The notes under the pieces: generated by a model
Told to the model about the DNA's origin: nothing
The model's input: only the letters and a program-made list of their open reading frames with translations
Databases searched by the model: none
Shown here: positions 31,173 to 41,858 of the stretch, piece after piece
How the letters are laid out: every line of letters begins with the position of its first letter
Numbering within the stretch: the first letter of the stretch is position 1
Program-made: the position numbers and the translations under genes
DNA from: Rhipicephalus microplus
Taxonomy: Eukaryota > Arthropoda > Arachnida > Ixodida > Ixodidae
NCBI RefSeq assembly: GCF_043290135.1
Contig: NC_134702.1
Span: forward strand, 192,046,491-192,110,490
Direction: 5' to 3'
DNA: 64,000 nt

Positions 31173-32835
31173 TTTGTGTCACATAATTTGGAACATTCTA
31201 GAACCACTGGTGATAAATTTGGTTTCTCTGTGTTAAGCACAATAATATTTTTGCCGCGTATATTATGCAGTTAAAAACAAAACTGAGTTTCTTTTCGGGC
31301 CACTCGATGCAATATGCATAAACTTTAAATAATCAAATATAAGACATCTTTTGTCGGATTTGTATCGATCTCTCGATGCGTTTGAGACAGTGGCGTAGCA
31401 AGGAAGTGTCACACTAGGCCCCATTCCCGCCCCCTTTCTCTGAATGAGTTTCGTCATGACGTAAAACACATAGCGCCTAAAAACCGTGTGCTTGCCAAGC
31501 CCCTACTTGAGCTGAAAAAGTTACTACCGAACCCCCACAAGAAATCAATTTCAGCCTAAGCCCTTCGTTGAAGATCAACCAAGATTAGGAAGCTAACTGT
31601 GGTTGTCTGCCGTGTAGCTCTCTACGGCTAACTGTGGTTAGTCGTAATGTCTTCGTGTGACAGCGGTACCAGGGGCTCTAGTTGAAACAGTGGGTAGCGA
31701 AAAGCCCAGATAACCGAGATAGCAAAAAAAAAGTAGAAACCTTTTCTTTTACAAGAAAAAATCGACCTTTCGCGTCTCACTTGCTATCGTTTTAACGGTT
31801 TTCTTCTGACCATGGGGTAACGCCTGTTGTGCATGATGTGTAGAATTCGGTTTAGGTAGGCTCTGCATAGATAGTGCACCTCAAGCCCGGTTCAAATGCC
31901 AGCTATCTCCCGGATGCGCCAGCATTCCACAAAAGGTCGCTGATAAATAGGGATTGAAGTATACGATGCTGAACATGTCTAATTTGATGCGGTAGTTTTT
32001 CACCACGCTGTGCTCAGGGAGTGTAGTCCTTTATTTGTCATTCAAACTTGCAGACATCGATTTTATGTAGCCGCATGCCCTCAAAGAAGTAATTTGTTTC
32101 TCCGGCGCACGAAGCATGACAATCAGCATGTGGGAAGCCGAATGGGATGCGTTGCTTCCCAGCCCAGAACTTCAGGACAAAATGCTGGCCGTCCACTGCA
32201 CCCAAGATAGGGACGGTATACTATACCTGCCAGTCCTGTCTTGGGAGAGAGAAGCCGGGTGGCACGTGGCAACCTCAGCGCCTGCCCTAGATCATAACAA
32301 AGTTGTTCTCACTCCCTTACTAAGCGCGGGGTATACAGTAAACCAGCTCATGCGCTTTTCCTTGGCATAGCCTGTCTTTTTGACCCCAAAAGACGCAGGA
32401 GCAAGAAATACGCCTGTTCCAATTCACTACCGTGAAAACTTTGTTTCTACGGTTCGTCATGGAGGATTCCACGGCTTTCTCCAAGCTTTGTTTGGCAATG
32501 GCCCCAAACTCCCCCATGGAGTCAGCGCGCTTCAGAAATTTCTATCCACAGTTTCTACAATAAATGTCAATTTGACCATCGCCTTGTCAAAGCCTCCAGG
32601 CGAAAAGCTGATCGACGTAGCGACAAAGAAATTATAGGGGTGAGCTCTGGAAAATTGACAACTACAAGATGAAAATGTAGCGAAAAACGTGACACCGCAC
32701 GTTCTTAAATAATTGTAACGTAAGCACTTTACCCGTTACAGTTACGAAATGGTAAAGAGAACGTTACAAAGTTAACAAAAATAGTTACGGGTTATCAGTA
32801 ACTGCGTTACTTGTAACGTGTTACCGCCAACACTA

Positions 32836-34160
32836 ATCCCGACCCTCTAGAATGGAATACTCAATGTTTGCTCCATTCGATCGGCCTGCAATTAAACTGT
32901 GTGGTATGGAGTAGTCCTTGACTTGGGCAGTCTGTAAGAACGTTGATTTCTCCTGTCTCCCTTTCTTAGGGGAGGGGGTAGGAGTGCCGGGGTAACATGG
33001 GGTAACCATGCCATCGCAGTTAGATTTATAACTGCACGTGGTGCTCAGTGACGATGCGTGTAGCCGAAGTGTGTTCATATAAGCTGCCACCTATACGCAG
33101 CCAGGGGGAGTCCTCCTATGGTTTCGTGCACGACTCCGCACTGCCTGCTGGCTGATGTCCACTTTGAATGTCTTGCACCTGTTGTGTAATGTGAGCCTTG
33201 TTAAGAAAGTTATTGTTTCTTGTTCGCTGAGGAACCAGCATTTTTTCCGCCCGGCCTGCCTGGCTTACAGTTGTGAAGCAAGCCCGATACCCACAGAGTG
33301 CCTCAGGATTGAGAAGCGATTAAAGTGTATTTGCATTTATTTGTATAGTAGGAATACTTAAAGCGCCTTTGCTAAAACAAACGAAAAGCTAGAATCCGCG
33401 TTAGAAAACCGAAATATAAAGGAGGCGTTAGGGATTCAGTTCCGAATTCGAATGGTTTATTTTTTCCAAATATATTAGGAAAAGATTTCAGGGCTGAAAG
33501 CTGTTGTCTCCAGCATGGTAAGGACCCGAAACCAGAAATAGAAGCAAGCGCTTGACCTACCCTTACTAGCGGCACCTGACTAACATGTATAGAACAGGAA
33601 CGTATGAGTAAATGAAATATCATTTAAATAACAAATCACCAAAATACATAACTACAAAATATATGAACAGCGAAAAAACATAATGATCAATATTGAATAC
33701 GGCAAAAGTTTAAATATGAACAGTGCTCTAAATACAATAATGAAACACATCCTATCCTTGCAAAACAAATCAAAACCTATTAAGAAGAGAACAACAGAAG
33801 ATAACATTTATATGCCCACACGAATGGGCACATGCATGCAATATGTGCATACATACAAGTCTGTAAAAATGTAGAGAAATACGTACAATACAGGAGAAAA
33901 AAATTCACTGCCGAGAACACTACAACATAAAGTACGAATGAAGACTCAACGGGTTATATACTAAGTTTTAAAAGGAATAGCGTCGATACTATTTTATGAA
34001 TAGAATTTGCATGTGGCCTAATAGTGAAACACTACTACGATTGATCCTAAATATAGTTGACGCACTGCTGTAAGTGCAGGCTTCCCCATATCTTTGTATC
34101 AATTATGAATTGATGGAAAGTTGCATTCTAAGAGAAGCAATCACTAAAACGTACGGAACC
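32836..34160. other. Unassigned AT-rich DNA
   Basis: 1.3 kb of AT-rich sequence with short frames only. It may hold the 3' part of the decayed RT element to its right, but I cannot align it. Confidence 0.5.
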
Positions 34161-34549
34161 GTGGTATTAGTCATTGGTGAGTGGAGCAGGTGTGAGGATT
34201 GCAGTGGAAATAATAAAATGTATAATAGTGGGTGAAGACATATAAAATCATCACATAACGAGAAATGCACACTGGTGATTTATCCTGATAATATTGTATG
34301 ACTCGAAATATTATGCTGTGGAAGGAAAGTAGTCGATATTGGCAATGTTGCGAACAACAATCTTTTGCGATAAGCAAAGTCTCGTAATGTTGCGTTATGT
34401 AGTGATCAATTGAACCAAATCACAATAATTTTGATGCGATGCGAAGAGTTCATACGACATTTGTTCATACGAAGAGTTCATACAGAAATGAAAGAATAGT
34501 GCGGCAACGTGAGATTGCTTTTTTGCTCATTTAAAGCTTATTGCACATG

Positions 34550-35294
34550 TTGTTGACGTGAGTGTCTAATGAATGATTAGAGCTATATCTAACACCAAGA
34601 ATTCAACATTCTTTTGAAATTTCATTCCAGTGTACACTGCAGTAAATATCTTGCTCGAAGTCAAATTATTTTTCACGAGAAAAATTCGTTTGGTTTTCTC
34701 TGCATTGCTTTTTGGGCAGTGAATGTGACCACAGTACTAGTTTTTTAAAAACTTGATTTCAATTGACTGTAGAGCTTTTTCATCAACACTGGACAGCAGG
34801 ATAGTGCAATCACCCGCATACATACTACAGTTTGAGGTTTTATCAATACTTTTAACGTTATTATTGTAAACGTTAAAGAAAAGAGGACCAAAAATACTAC
34901 CTTGGGGAACGCGACATTTTATATGGAGAGATGAACAATAGTTGCCAATAAATACACACTCACTCCCGTTGGAGAGATGCGAACGGAATAATTCAAGCTG
35001 CCTATTGCGAACCCTGAAATCTGATAGGTTTAGTGAAATCGATGGCCCTACTATAATCAATGAAGGAACCCAGAGTTTAAGTTTATTTTCAATGTTTGGT
35101 GGCACACTTTTTTCAAGAGAAAATAAAGTTGTTTTCATAGAATGCCTTTTCCTGAAAACAAACTGTGCGTCAGAACGTAAATTTATTTTCTCGAAAAAGC
35201 CGTTCAGCTGAGAGAACAAAGTTTCATCAAAGCATTTAAAAAAATGACACAACAGATATCGAACTATAAATTTTGGCGTCATACTTATTGCCAC
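34550..35294 (-). pseudogene. CR1/L2-like reverse transcriptase remnant
   Basis: Minus frame 35294-34737 reads MAISMTPKFIVRYLLCHFFK, FVFRKRHSMKTTLFSLEKSV, IKCRVPQGSIFGPLFFNVYN and CSMYAGDCTILLSS. These are the R-K-x-x-S-T, V-P-Q-G-S and catalytic box regions, but the F-A-D-D box is Y-A-G-D, missing one catalytic aspartate. The region with the L-D-x-x-K-A-F-D box is also destroyed. Downstream to about 34550, KTKRIFLVKNNLTSSKIFTA continues the polymerase end. It is older than the element at 2.4-5.9 kb. Confidence 0.72.
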
Positions 35295-37220
35295 TGTTCA
35301 AAATAACAGCAAGCTTGAATTTTTTTATTGCACCAGGAAATTCAAATAACTGAAACGCAATATCAAAGAGGTAAGCCAGGGCCGGCGCAAGATGTTCAAT
35401 TAGGTATCATATATGCGTAGTCTGCGACCTATCTATATTTCAAACCGTGCTGTTTTTTAAGCCTATAAAGTGTGAAAAACTTCACTTTCGTAAAAAAGAA
35501 ATCATAAACAGGGCAATTAGTAGCAGACCACATGCGTCCACTCCCCGGCACAGTAATGCCTCTCGCGGCCTTCAACGAGTTGCTTATTGCAGAAGTATTG
35601 AAAGGTCCTCTTCTTTGAAACGTCAACGTGAAAGATTTCCACAACATGCAAAAAAGAGCATTTTTGTGAACAAATTGTCAAGCTTCTTAAGAAATCGCAT
35701 ACTTTCATATTGTAGAAGCCATTGTCACTTTAACTGGCAATGTTCAGTGGTGAAGTCGGAGAGCCGCTTTTTCTCTTTGCGCTCAAAGAAGCTTCCACCG
35801 GAGAGATACAACCATGTTCAGGTGCGTTAATTCATTTTTTTATTTATTACTCATTTGTTTATTTATTTCTATTTATTTATTTATTTATTTACTGTTCATC
35901 TATTTATATTAATCTTTTGGACTTCCATCGAATGTTACTGGTTTAACAAAACATGGAATTTGGTGACACGATGCGTAGCTCACAAGGCTCAAACGAAAGA
36001 AAGAGAAACGACGGGTGCTACTTCAGTCAATGCCGCGCCATAGTTCTACACGCCCACTGGTACTTTGGCGCATGCGCACAAAAGAGACGCGCTATCAAGT
36101 GGATATTGCGCAATAATATGCAGAGCTGTGCACACGCCAGTGCCAACGCATCTGCCATTTCAATGGTGTCCCTCCTCCGGGATGTGCAGGCAGGCGTGGC
36201 TGGCACGGCGGTGGCGGCGATGCCAGCTGTGTGCTTTGTGACGCTACTGCTTCTCCCGCATGTGCAACATAAATCTCTTGAAACCACGCAAAAATACTAA
36301 CCTTTGTCATTGTACCTAATTCAACAAAATAAACCCTCAGAAACACACACGCCCTATGAAATAAACTTTGAACCCGGGCGCTCTGAGTGACCGTCGGGTG
36401 CCCCCTACCACATTTCCGCATTCTTCGAACTCGTTTGCAAGAGCACACTATACAGCCACCAAGTCAAACAAGCAGATAGGTGAAACTGTGCAATATAGCG
36501 TGCCAGATAACTAAAATAACAACCAGCAATGAAAGAATGCTAATTGCGCAACGATTGTGTGGTTTAATGCTTTCCACCCCTGTAAAGTGATCAGCTATAA
36601 CAATTCCTCGTCATGAGCTACATGCGAATAGAACGAAGTGCTCATAAAATCCACCTGAGTGGGTAGAGCCATGGCAGTGGATTCATTATGATCATCATTA
36701 CCTTATATATGTGTGTCATGTCCCTCGCTTATTCGTAGAAAGACGAATGATGGCGCAGTGGGGGTGGTTCTGCTTCACCAAAATTAAAATATCCAATGTT
36801 TGGCAGAAACCCAATACAGCAAACACAGTCAGCCTTGCCCCTACGCGTTGCTGCGTTCGGCATTCACATTAGGTAGTGTCGTAATTGTCGGTCCTTTTTT
36901 AAGCGTGAAGGAAGTTATACACTTCAATATTAGAGAAAGACTCAGACATTGGAATGATTTTGCGAACTTCTTAATTTCCCCCAAAACAGCTATGTGTTTA
37001 AAGGAACAAAATATATGTGCTAAGCACAACAAGGTTTTTTTACTATCCATAGTTTTCCTGAAACTTTGCGAGAACACTATTGCTTTTTCAGTTAGGGTAG
37101 CCTTCGTCACTGATAAAGCTATAGCTCTCCACGAACCCTTAATCTAACCGACTGTTGATGTAGCGCTGTTCCAGCCACACTTTGAAGGGAACTGATCGCA
37201 TACACTGCGATACGGTTACT
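35295..37220. other. Unassigned, with a TTTA-rich patch
   Basis: A TTTATTTATTT tract lies at about 35846-35910 and may be the tail of a lost minus-strand LINE. Frames of 115-127 residues occur at 35447-35830, 35953-36300 and 36800-37147 (plus) without any recognised domain, some mirrored by open frames on the other strand. Confidence 0.5.
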
Positions 37221-37239
37221 GGGAAATTATTTAAACTCC

Positions 37240-37296
37240 AACGAAAAGCTTTTGAAGAAACCCGACGTTTCGGAACCGACTGGGTTCCTTCCTAAG
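37240..37296 (-). ncRNA. Hammerhead ribozyme-like core
   Basis: Minus strand: CTTAGGA (CUGANGA with one change), A, stem II GGAACC, five-base loop, GGTTCC, then GAAAC. A three-base stem III (ACG...CGT) can close about 20 bases later, followed by U as the base 5' of a possible cleavage site. Stem II pairs perfectly over six base pairs. Stem I is not evident. Motif by eye; no covariance search was run. Confidence 0.5.
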
Positions 37297-37329
37297 GGAA
37301 AAGTGATACTACGTAGCAGCGGCGTCTTC

Positions 37330-37740
37330 AAAGCTCTCGTGGGGTGGGTAATGACCCCCCCTCCTTCCTCCCTCTCGCTCGTTTTGCTGTGGAGCACAGT
37401 CGATGTGTACACACTTGGAGAAGGGTTCCGCGAGATGGGTTGATGTTTTGGGATGTTCGCTGTATATGCAACGACTCGAGTAATAGTAACCTTCCCCTCC
37501 AGTTAGTTTCCCTTCCAAGGATAGTCGTTGCTTCGAAGTTTTTTGGGTGGTCTAACGTCACAGCATACTCGGCGACTGCTCTGCTCTCTTTGTAGAGCAT
37601 CTGCACGTTGTTGACATGTTTTTTGAGTTGTTCTGGTAGATTTTTCATCTCTCCGATGTACAAAGAAGGGCACCCGGCTCACGGTATTTTGTAAACAACA
37701 CCGGCAAAACGAGATAGAGCGAGAGGGGGTCATTACCCGC
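37330..37740 (-). pseudogene. PLE GIY-YIG endonuclease
   Basis: Minus frame: FAGVVYKIP, a stop, AGCPSLYIGEMKNLPEQLKK and HVNNVQMLYKESRAVAEYAV, then TLDHPKNFEATTILGRETNW and LESLHIQRTSQNINPSRGTL. The G-V-V-Y and Y-I-G halves of the GIY-YIG signature are both present, as are the conserved A-E-Y/H, D-H-P, L-x-R-E and E-S-x-x-I-Q segments. The stop replaces the usual cysteine of I-P-C. It belongs to a different PLE lineage from the one at 6.6-9.4 kb, whose nuclease has CYVVTTGR. The reverse transcriptase is absent, so this is a 3' fragment. Confidence 0.87.
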
Positions 37741-37786
37741 TTCACGAATGCTTTGAAGTTGCCGCTTCTACGTACTTCCAAGTTGC

Positions 37787-37812
37787 CTGAGGAACGAAGT
37801 CGGTTCGAAAAC
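37787..37812 (+). ncRNA. Hammerhead ribozyme-like core, partner end
   Basis: Plus strand: CTGAGGA, A, CGAA, five bases, TTCG, AAAAC. CUGANGA is exact. Stem II is four base pairs, and GAAAC reads AAAAC. It is the mirror of the core at 37240-37296, with a shorter stem. Confidence 0.4.
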
Positions 37813-37850
37813 GTCGGGTTTTTCGAAAAACTTTTGTTAGGAGTTTATAT

Positions 37851-38669
37851 CATTTCCCAGTTTTCATACCTAACCGCACCGACATCTGTCGAATGTTTAC
37901 ATTGAAGGCGATCAGGCAAAACGATTACCCATGTACATACCATCACACTACCTCACTGTTTTTTTTCAAATAGCCAATAGATGAGTTGCGACATTTGTAC
38001 TTCATCATTCTTGTTCTTAGCGCATTCAGTGACCTGTGAGGCTGTTCTTACAATGATGCGTGACGTCGCCTTATGAGACAGCTGCTTTTCTGATCCGCAG
38101 AATATCTCTACAATTTGAATATGTGCACAAATATTTGCCAATGCAGACACACCATACTTCGCCTCAGATCTTCAGCTTTCGAACCGACATGCTAAAGTTG
38201 TTTTATATAGAACGTTTTTAAAAACCTTTTGAGAGTGTACGGCTTCCAAAAAGTCTTAAAAACCAAACACAAATGAACTTTCGTGTCTCTTCCATGGACA
38301 TTACATTCAGTCAATAAGAGATGGCGCCGAACTTTTGCGCACACGCGGGGTGAGATGTCCGTTCTAACTCTTCGTAATGCTTAGATAATTTACAGGCTGG
38401 CTGATTTACGCCTCTTCGAAAACTATTCCCAGAGCGGGGAGCATGCGTTTTAAATAGCAGAATGCATTTAAGAAAGCGAGAAAAAAGCAAATGTGAATGA
38501 AGCCTTCGCATTTTCTTGCGAGTGAAGAACATAACTCTTTAAGCAGGAACGATTTCAAAAGACGACACGGCCGTAGGCGGAACCAATCAGTGAAATGAAA
38601 TTGTGCAGAATATGCAACGCTTTGGATAATCACCTCCATATGTTTTTTCAAGCACTCCTGTTTTACGCA

Positions 38670-38670
<1 letters not shown>
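37851..38670. other. Unassigned
   Basis: AT-rich DNA. Short minus frames (37953-38150, 38406-38675) have no recognised domain. Confidence 0.55.

Positions 38671-38717
<47 letters not shown>
38671..38717. repeat. (TA)n microsatellite
   Basis: Pure TA repeat immediately left of the 150-bp palindrome. Confidence 0.97.
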
Positions 38718-38721
<4 letters not shown>

Positions 38722-38746
38722 CAGTAGATCCTCCGTAAGCGGTCAC

Positions 38747-38793
38747 AACGTGGTTTATTTCGACGTTTCGGCCTAGAGTCTGGCCTTCATCAG
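38747..38793 (-). ncRNA. Hammerhead ribozyme-like core
   Basis: The minus-strand mirror of 38802-38848: CTGATGA at 38793-38787, paired GGCC/GGCC, GAAAC at 38769-38765, and an ACGT/ACGT stem III closing at 38751-38748. Confidence 0.5.
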
Positions 38794-38801
38794 GATCAAT
38801 C

Positions 38802-38848
38802 CTGATGAAGGCCAGACTCTAGGCCGAAACGTCGAAATAAACCACGTT
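38802..38848 (+). ncRNA. Hammerhead ribozyme-like core
   Basis: CTGATGA (38802-38808), A, GGCC (38810-38813), eight-base loop, GGCC (38822-38825), GAAAC (38826-38830). Then ACGT at 38829-38832 can pair with ACGT at 38844-38847 as stem III, and U at 38848 sits where the cleavage-site base belongs. All conserved core bases of a hammerhead are present. A local stem I is not obvious because the upstream strand is the palindrome's other arm. PLEs are known to carry hammerhead motifs, which fits the neighbouring PLE fragments. Confidence 0.55.
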
Positions 38849-38877
38849 GTGACCACTCACGGAGGATCTACTGAACT

Positions 38878-38926
38878 ATATGCAACGCTACGGCCACTCA
38901 ACCACCATGCCTGCATATATATATAT

Positions 38927-38994
<68 letters not shown>
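38878..38994 (+). repeat. Dispersed module plus (TA)n, copy 2
   Basis: TATATGCAACGCTACGGCCA, then CTCAACCACCATGCCTGCAT and a long (TA)n tract. It is nearly identical to 44029-44070. The gypsy element inserted directly into its TA tract. Confidence 0.88.
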
Positions 38995-38996
<2 letters not shown>

Positions 38997-39164
38997 TGGG
39001 CATTCAGTATACCAATCCTCTTCATCTGTACATTATCATCATTATCATGTGTGGCTCGTGCATCCTCATCGTTGTCACGTAGCATCATCATCTTGGTTCA
39101 TTCAACTCAGCTGTCGGCTGCCGGCTCCTCTGGCCTAATAAAGGTCTTCCAAACCAAGACTTCA
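38995..39164 (+). repeat. 5' LTR of the gypsy element
   Basis: 170 bp, TGTGGGCATT to AAGACTTCA. It contains AATAAAGGTCTTCC, a polyadenylation-like signal followed by the probable processing region. Compare 43719-43892, which differs by about 15 substitutions and small indels. TACGTGGTGGAGCGTGC directly follows and is the likely primer-binding region. Confidence 0.9.
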
Positions 39165-39264
39165 TACGTGGTGGAGCGTGCTGGTAGATCCCCCGTCATC
39201 CTATCGACCACTCCACCCCATGGAGCTACGTTCAGGTTGCCGCTTGGGCCAGGTGTCCGGAAAT

Positions 39265-40110
39265 ATGTCGCACCAAGAAGAGGTCGGTGCTGCAGCCATT
39301 CCCACTCCACCACCGCGTGCCGCGCTTTCTCACGTCATTAACAGCCTCCAGCGTGAGCCCCAACCCTTCGCTGGTATGCGCGGGGAAGATGTGGAGGAAC
39401 GGCTGGACAATTTCGAACGTGTCGGCGCTGCTAGCCGGTGGGATAACACCTACAAACTCGCTTACATGTCATTCTACCTCACGGGTGTCGCGAAGACGTA
39501 GTTCCTCAACCACTTCATCGGCATCCCCGACTGGTCAGCCTTCAAAGATCAGCTTCACCATGTCTTTGGCACACAGGCTGTTTGTTCAACTTTCGCAAAG
39601 AAAGCTCTCGCGGCTCGGTAACAGCACATCGGGGAGTCGTATACATCCTACATAGAGGGTGTCCTTTCATTTTGCCGCTGGGTTGAAACCCCAATGACAG
39701 AGTCAGATAAGGTACGCCAGCTTCTTAAGGGGATTGCACCCGTCACATTCAATGCCCTTGCAATCCAGAATCCGGCTACCGCTGCTGACGTTGCGACAAC
39801 CTGTCAGCGCCTCGAAGAACTTGAGTCTATGCGCCTACAACCAGACTGGGACGCGGCCCGTATTACGGCGGATTCAAACCTACGAGACTCAATAAGGGTG
39901 ATTATACGCGAACGAGACTATACCGCAGGAACCTTTCACCAGGGCCGTCGTTATTGGTCACCGCCACGTCGGTCTCCATCTCCGCCAGCATCTGGTGAAC
40001 TGCGCAGTGGTCATCAATCAACCCGACGCCGTTCCCCATCGCCCTACCGTCGTTCCTCTTCTCCTCTTCAGCCTGCTCCCCTCGCTTCTGATCGACGTCT
40101 GGAAAACTAA
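39265..40110 (+). pseudogene. gypsy gag
   Basis: Frame opened by MSHQEEVGAAAIPTPPPRAA. The capsid-like part is QPFAGMRGEDVEERLDNFER, AASRWDNTYKLAYMSFYLTG and AKT, then a stop (probably a lost tryptophan), then FLNHFIGIPDWSAFKDQLHH and VFGTQAVC. A second stop occurs at about 39619. The frame then continues SYTSYIEGVLSFCRWVETPM, ESDKVRQLLKGIAPVTFNAL and a basic SPPRRSPSPP-rich C-terminus. No CCHC knuckle is seen, which is unusual for gypsy gag; the Arg/Ser-rich tail may replace it. The stop at 40108 is in the same frame as protease. Confidence 0.85.
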
Positions 40111-40164
40111 GCGATGCAGCTTTTTGGAGGACAAACTGCATTCCAACACAGTACTCTAATTCCT

Positions 40165-40584
40165 CGAGCACGCCCTTGCAATCTGATTGCAGACTCTGTT
40201 GAGGGAGTGGACGTTGATGCTTTGGTGGGCACTGGGGCTGGGTTTTCTATTATTCGTGCTGATTTGTGTACCCGTCTTTGAAAAGTCACGACGCCTTATA
40301 ATGTAACAACACTGGTTACGGCCCAGGGAACAATGATTCGCCCTTCCGCTCTGTGTACTGCCCGTGTGCTAATCGACAACATTCTTCATCATATACAATT
40401 CGCTGTGCTATCCCCGTGCTCCCACGAACTCATTTTAGGCTGGGACTTTCTTTCACCTGCTTCCGCGGCTATTTGTTGTGCACAACGTGTCGTCCATCTT
40501 ACTGACACAAACCACTTGCTTAGTGACAAAACCTACAGGCCACGTCGAGTCATCGCTGCTGTAGACATCGAGTTACCCCCTTAA
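40165..40584 (+). pseudogene. gypsy aspartic protease, catalytic Asp lost
   Basis: Same frame as gag. It reads CNLIADSVEGVDVDALVGTG, AGFSIIRADLCTRL, a stop, then TLVTAQGTMIRPSALCTARV and FAVLSPCSHELILGWDFLSP. The retropepsin signature should be L-V-D-T-G-A, but here it is L-V-G-T-G-A: the catalytic aspartate is glycine (GGC for GAC). The second conserved feature, I-L-G-x-D-F, is intact. Protease would cut the gag-pol polyprotein. Confidence 0.85.
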
Positions 40585-40606
40585 TGAACATCAATTAGTC
40601 ACGGTT

Positions 40607-41781
40607 TTGTCCAACGATGTTGACTCTAGTGACATTTTGGTCACTCCATCGCCCCTTTGCCTTAACAAAGGCATAGCAATCGCATCAGGTGTGGCTCGCT
40701 TCAACAATGGATCAGCTGTCCTGGCTGCTACGAACACCACACCAGATAAAATTTTAAAAATTTTACTGCCGCGGGGCACTACTTTTGCCTGCGTTGCCGA
40801 TCTGGAGCCTGTGTGCGTCGTGCCTCTTAACCCTGCCTCATCTAAAGGCCATCCTAGAGATCATGCTGCTTCTTTGGCCTTTACAGCAGCCATCAACAAG
40901 GACTTGACAGACTCGCAGAAGCAGCAGCTGCTTTATGTGTTGCAAAAGCATGCACACTCTTTTGATGTTCATTCAACCAGCCTGGGTCAGACAACTGCTA
41001 CAGCACATCGTATTCAGAACAACGGAACATCCATTGTGCATCGTCGTTCGTACTGCGTCTCCCTAGCCGAACGAAAAATCATTGAGGAAAATGTAGACGA
41101 TATGCTGCAACGGGAGATAATCCGACCCTCAACCAGTCCTTGGTCGTCTCCAGTGGTTCTGGTGCGTAAAAAAGACGCTTCCGTACGATTTTGCGTCGGT
41201 TACAGAGCACTCAATGAGATCACTAGGAAGGACGTATACACCAAGCCACGTATCGATGACGCCCTCGATTCCTTACAAGGTGCTAAATTCTTTTCAAGCC
41301 TCGACTTGCGTTCCGGCTAGTGGCAAATCCCCATGCACAAAGATGACATAGAAAAACTGCGTTTGCAACCCCGTACGACGTATACGAATTCAATGTTATG
41401 CCGTTTGGTCAATGCAATGCGCCCGCAACTTTTGAGCGCTTGATTGACACCGTGATACGTGGCCTGAAATGGAAGACTTGCCTATGTTGCCTCGATGACA
41501 TTGTCGTCTTTTCATCGACGTTTTCTCAACATCTGCAACGCTTGGACGAGGTCCTGACTTACCTTGAGGGCGCTGGTATTCAAATTAACACCAAGAAGTG
41601 CCATTTCGCCCGCGGATCTATCAAGGTCCTCGGTCATGTTGTGAGCAAGGACGGAATTCGTCCAGACCCTGAGAAAACTGCTGCGGTGCTTCGCTTTCCT
41701 CGCCCTCACAAGCCGAAAGATTTGCGAAGTTTCCTTGGTCTCGCCTCTTTCGACGATTCATACAAAACTTTGCTTCCATAG
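40607..41781 (+). pseudogene. gypsy reverse transcriptase
   Basis: Frame 40607-41320: a linker with SFDVHSTSLGQTTATAHRIQ, then EENVDDMLQREIIRPSTSPW and SSPVVLVRKKDASVRFCVGY, RALNEITRKDVYTKPRIDDA, and KFFSSLDLRSG followed by a stop in place of W/Y. After a frameshift, frame 41398-41781 gives MPFGQCNAPATFERLIDTVI, CLCCLDDIVVFSSTFSQHLQ (L-D-D catalytic pair intact) and INTKKCHFARGSIKVLGHVV. The connection part DLRSFLGLASF follows, then a stop. Order and wording are typical of Ty3/gypsy polymerase. Confidence 0.92.
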
Positions 41782-41858
41782 CCACACCACTCCATAAGCT
41801 ACATGCTTCTGGTACGCCCTTTCAGTGATCTCAGGAATGTGAATCGGCTTTCGACAGG

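Larger units (their letters stand above)
29323..32835. mobile_element. Possible hAT-like DNA transposon
   Basis: The left end begins TAGCGTTGTAAATGTTACC. The right end, reverse-complemented, begins TAGTGTTGGCGGTAACACG. Both subterminal regions are packed with GTAACG/CGTTAC units (29336-29510 and 32710-32825), a pattern I associate with hAT ends. The 8 bases outside are ACCTCGAC on the left and ATCCCGAC on the right, six of eight identical, the size of a hAT target duplication. No transposase domain was recognised in the 3.5-kb interior, so it may be non-autonomous or decayed. Confidence 0.45.
37225..37850 (-). mobile_element. Penelope-like 3' fragment between inverted ends
   Basis: The two ends are inverted copies. 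The left reads CCCGACGTTTCGGAACCGAC and the right reads GTCGGTTCGAAAACGTCGGG, with AAAAGCTTTTGAAG and CGAAAAACTTTTGT outside them. Between them, on the minus strand, is the GIY-YIG endonuclease of a PLE. Each end carries a hammerhead-like core. This fits a PLE 3' end flanked by inverted terminal repeats. Confidence 0.75.
38723..38872. repeat. 150-bp near-perfect palindrome
   Basis: Arms of about 73 bases, from AGTAGATCCTCCGT at the left to ACGGAGGATCTACT at the right, differ at only two positions. The centre is at about 38797. Each arm encodes, on its own strand, a CTGATGAAGGCC...GGCCGAAACGTCG motif. A module with CAACGCTACGGCCACT and (TA)n follows. A centre-deleted relative lies at 43932-44024. 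Confidence 0.93.

Noticed and set aside
35953..36300. 115-residue plus frame as a gene
   Set aside because: An equally long minus frame overlaps it and no domain is visible.
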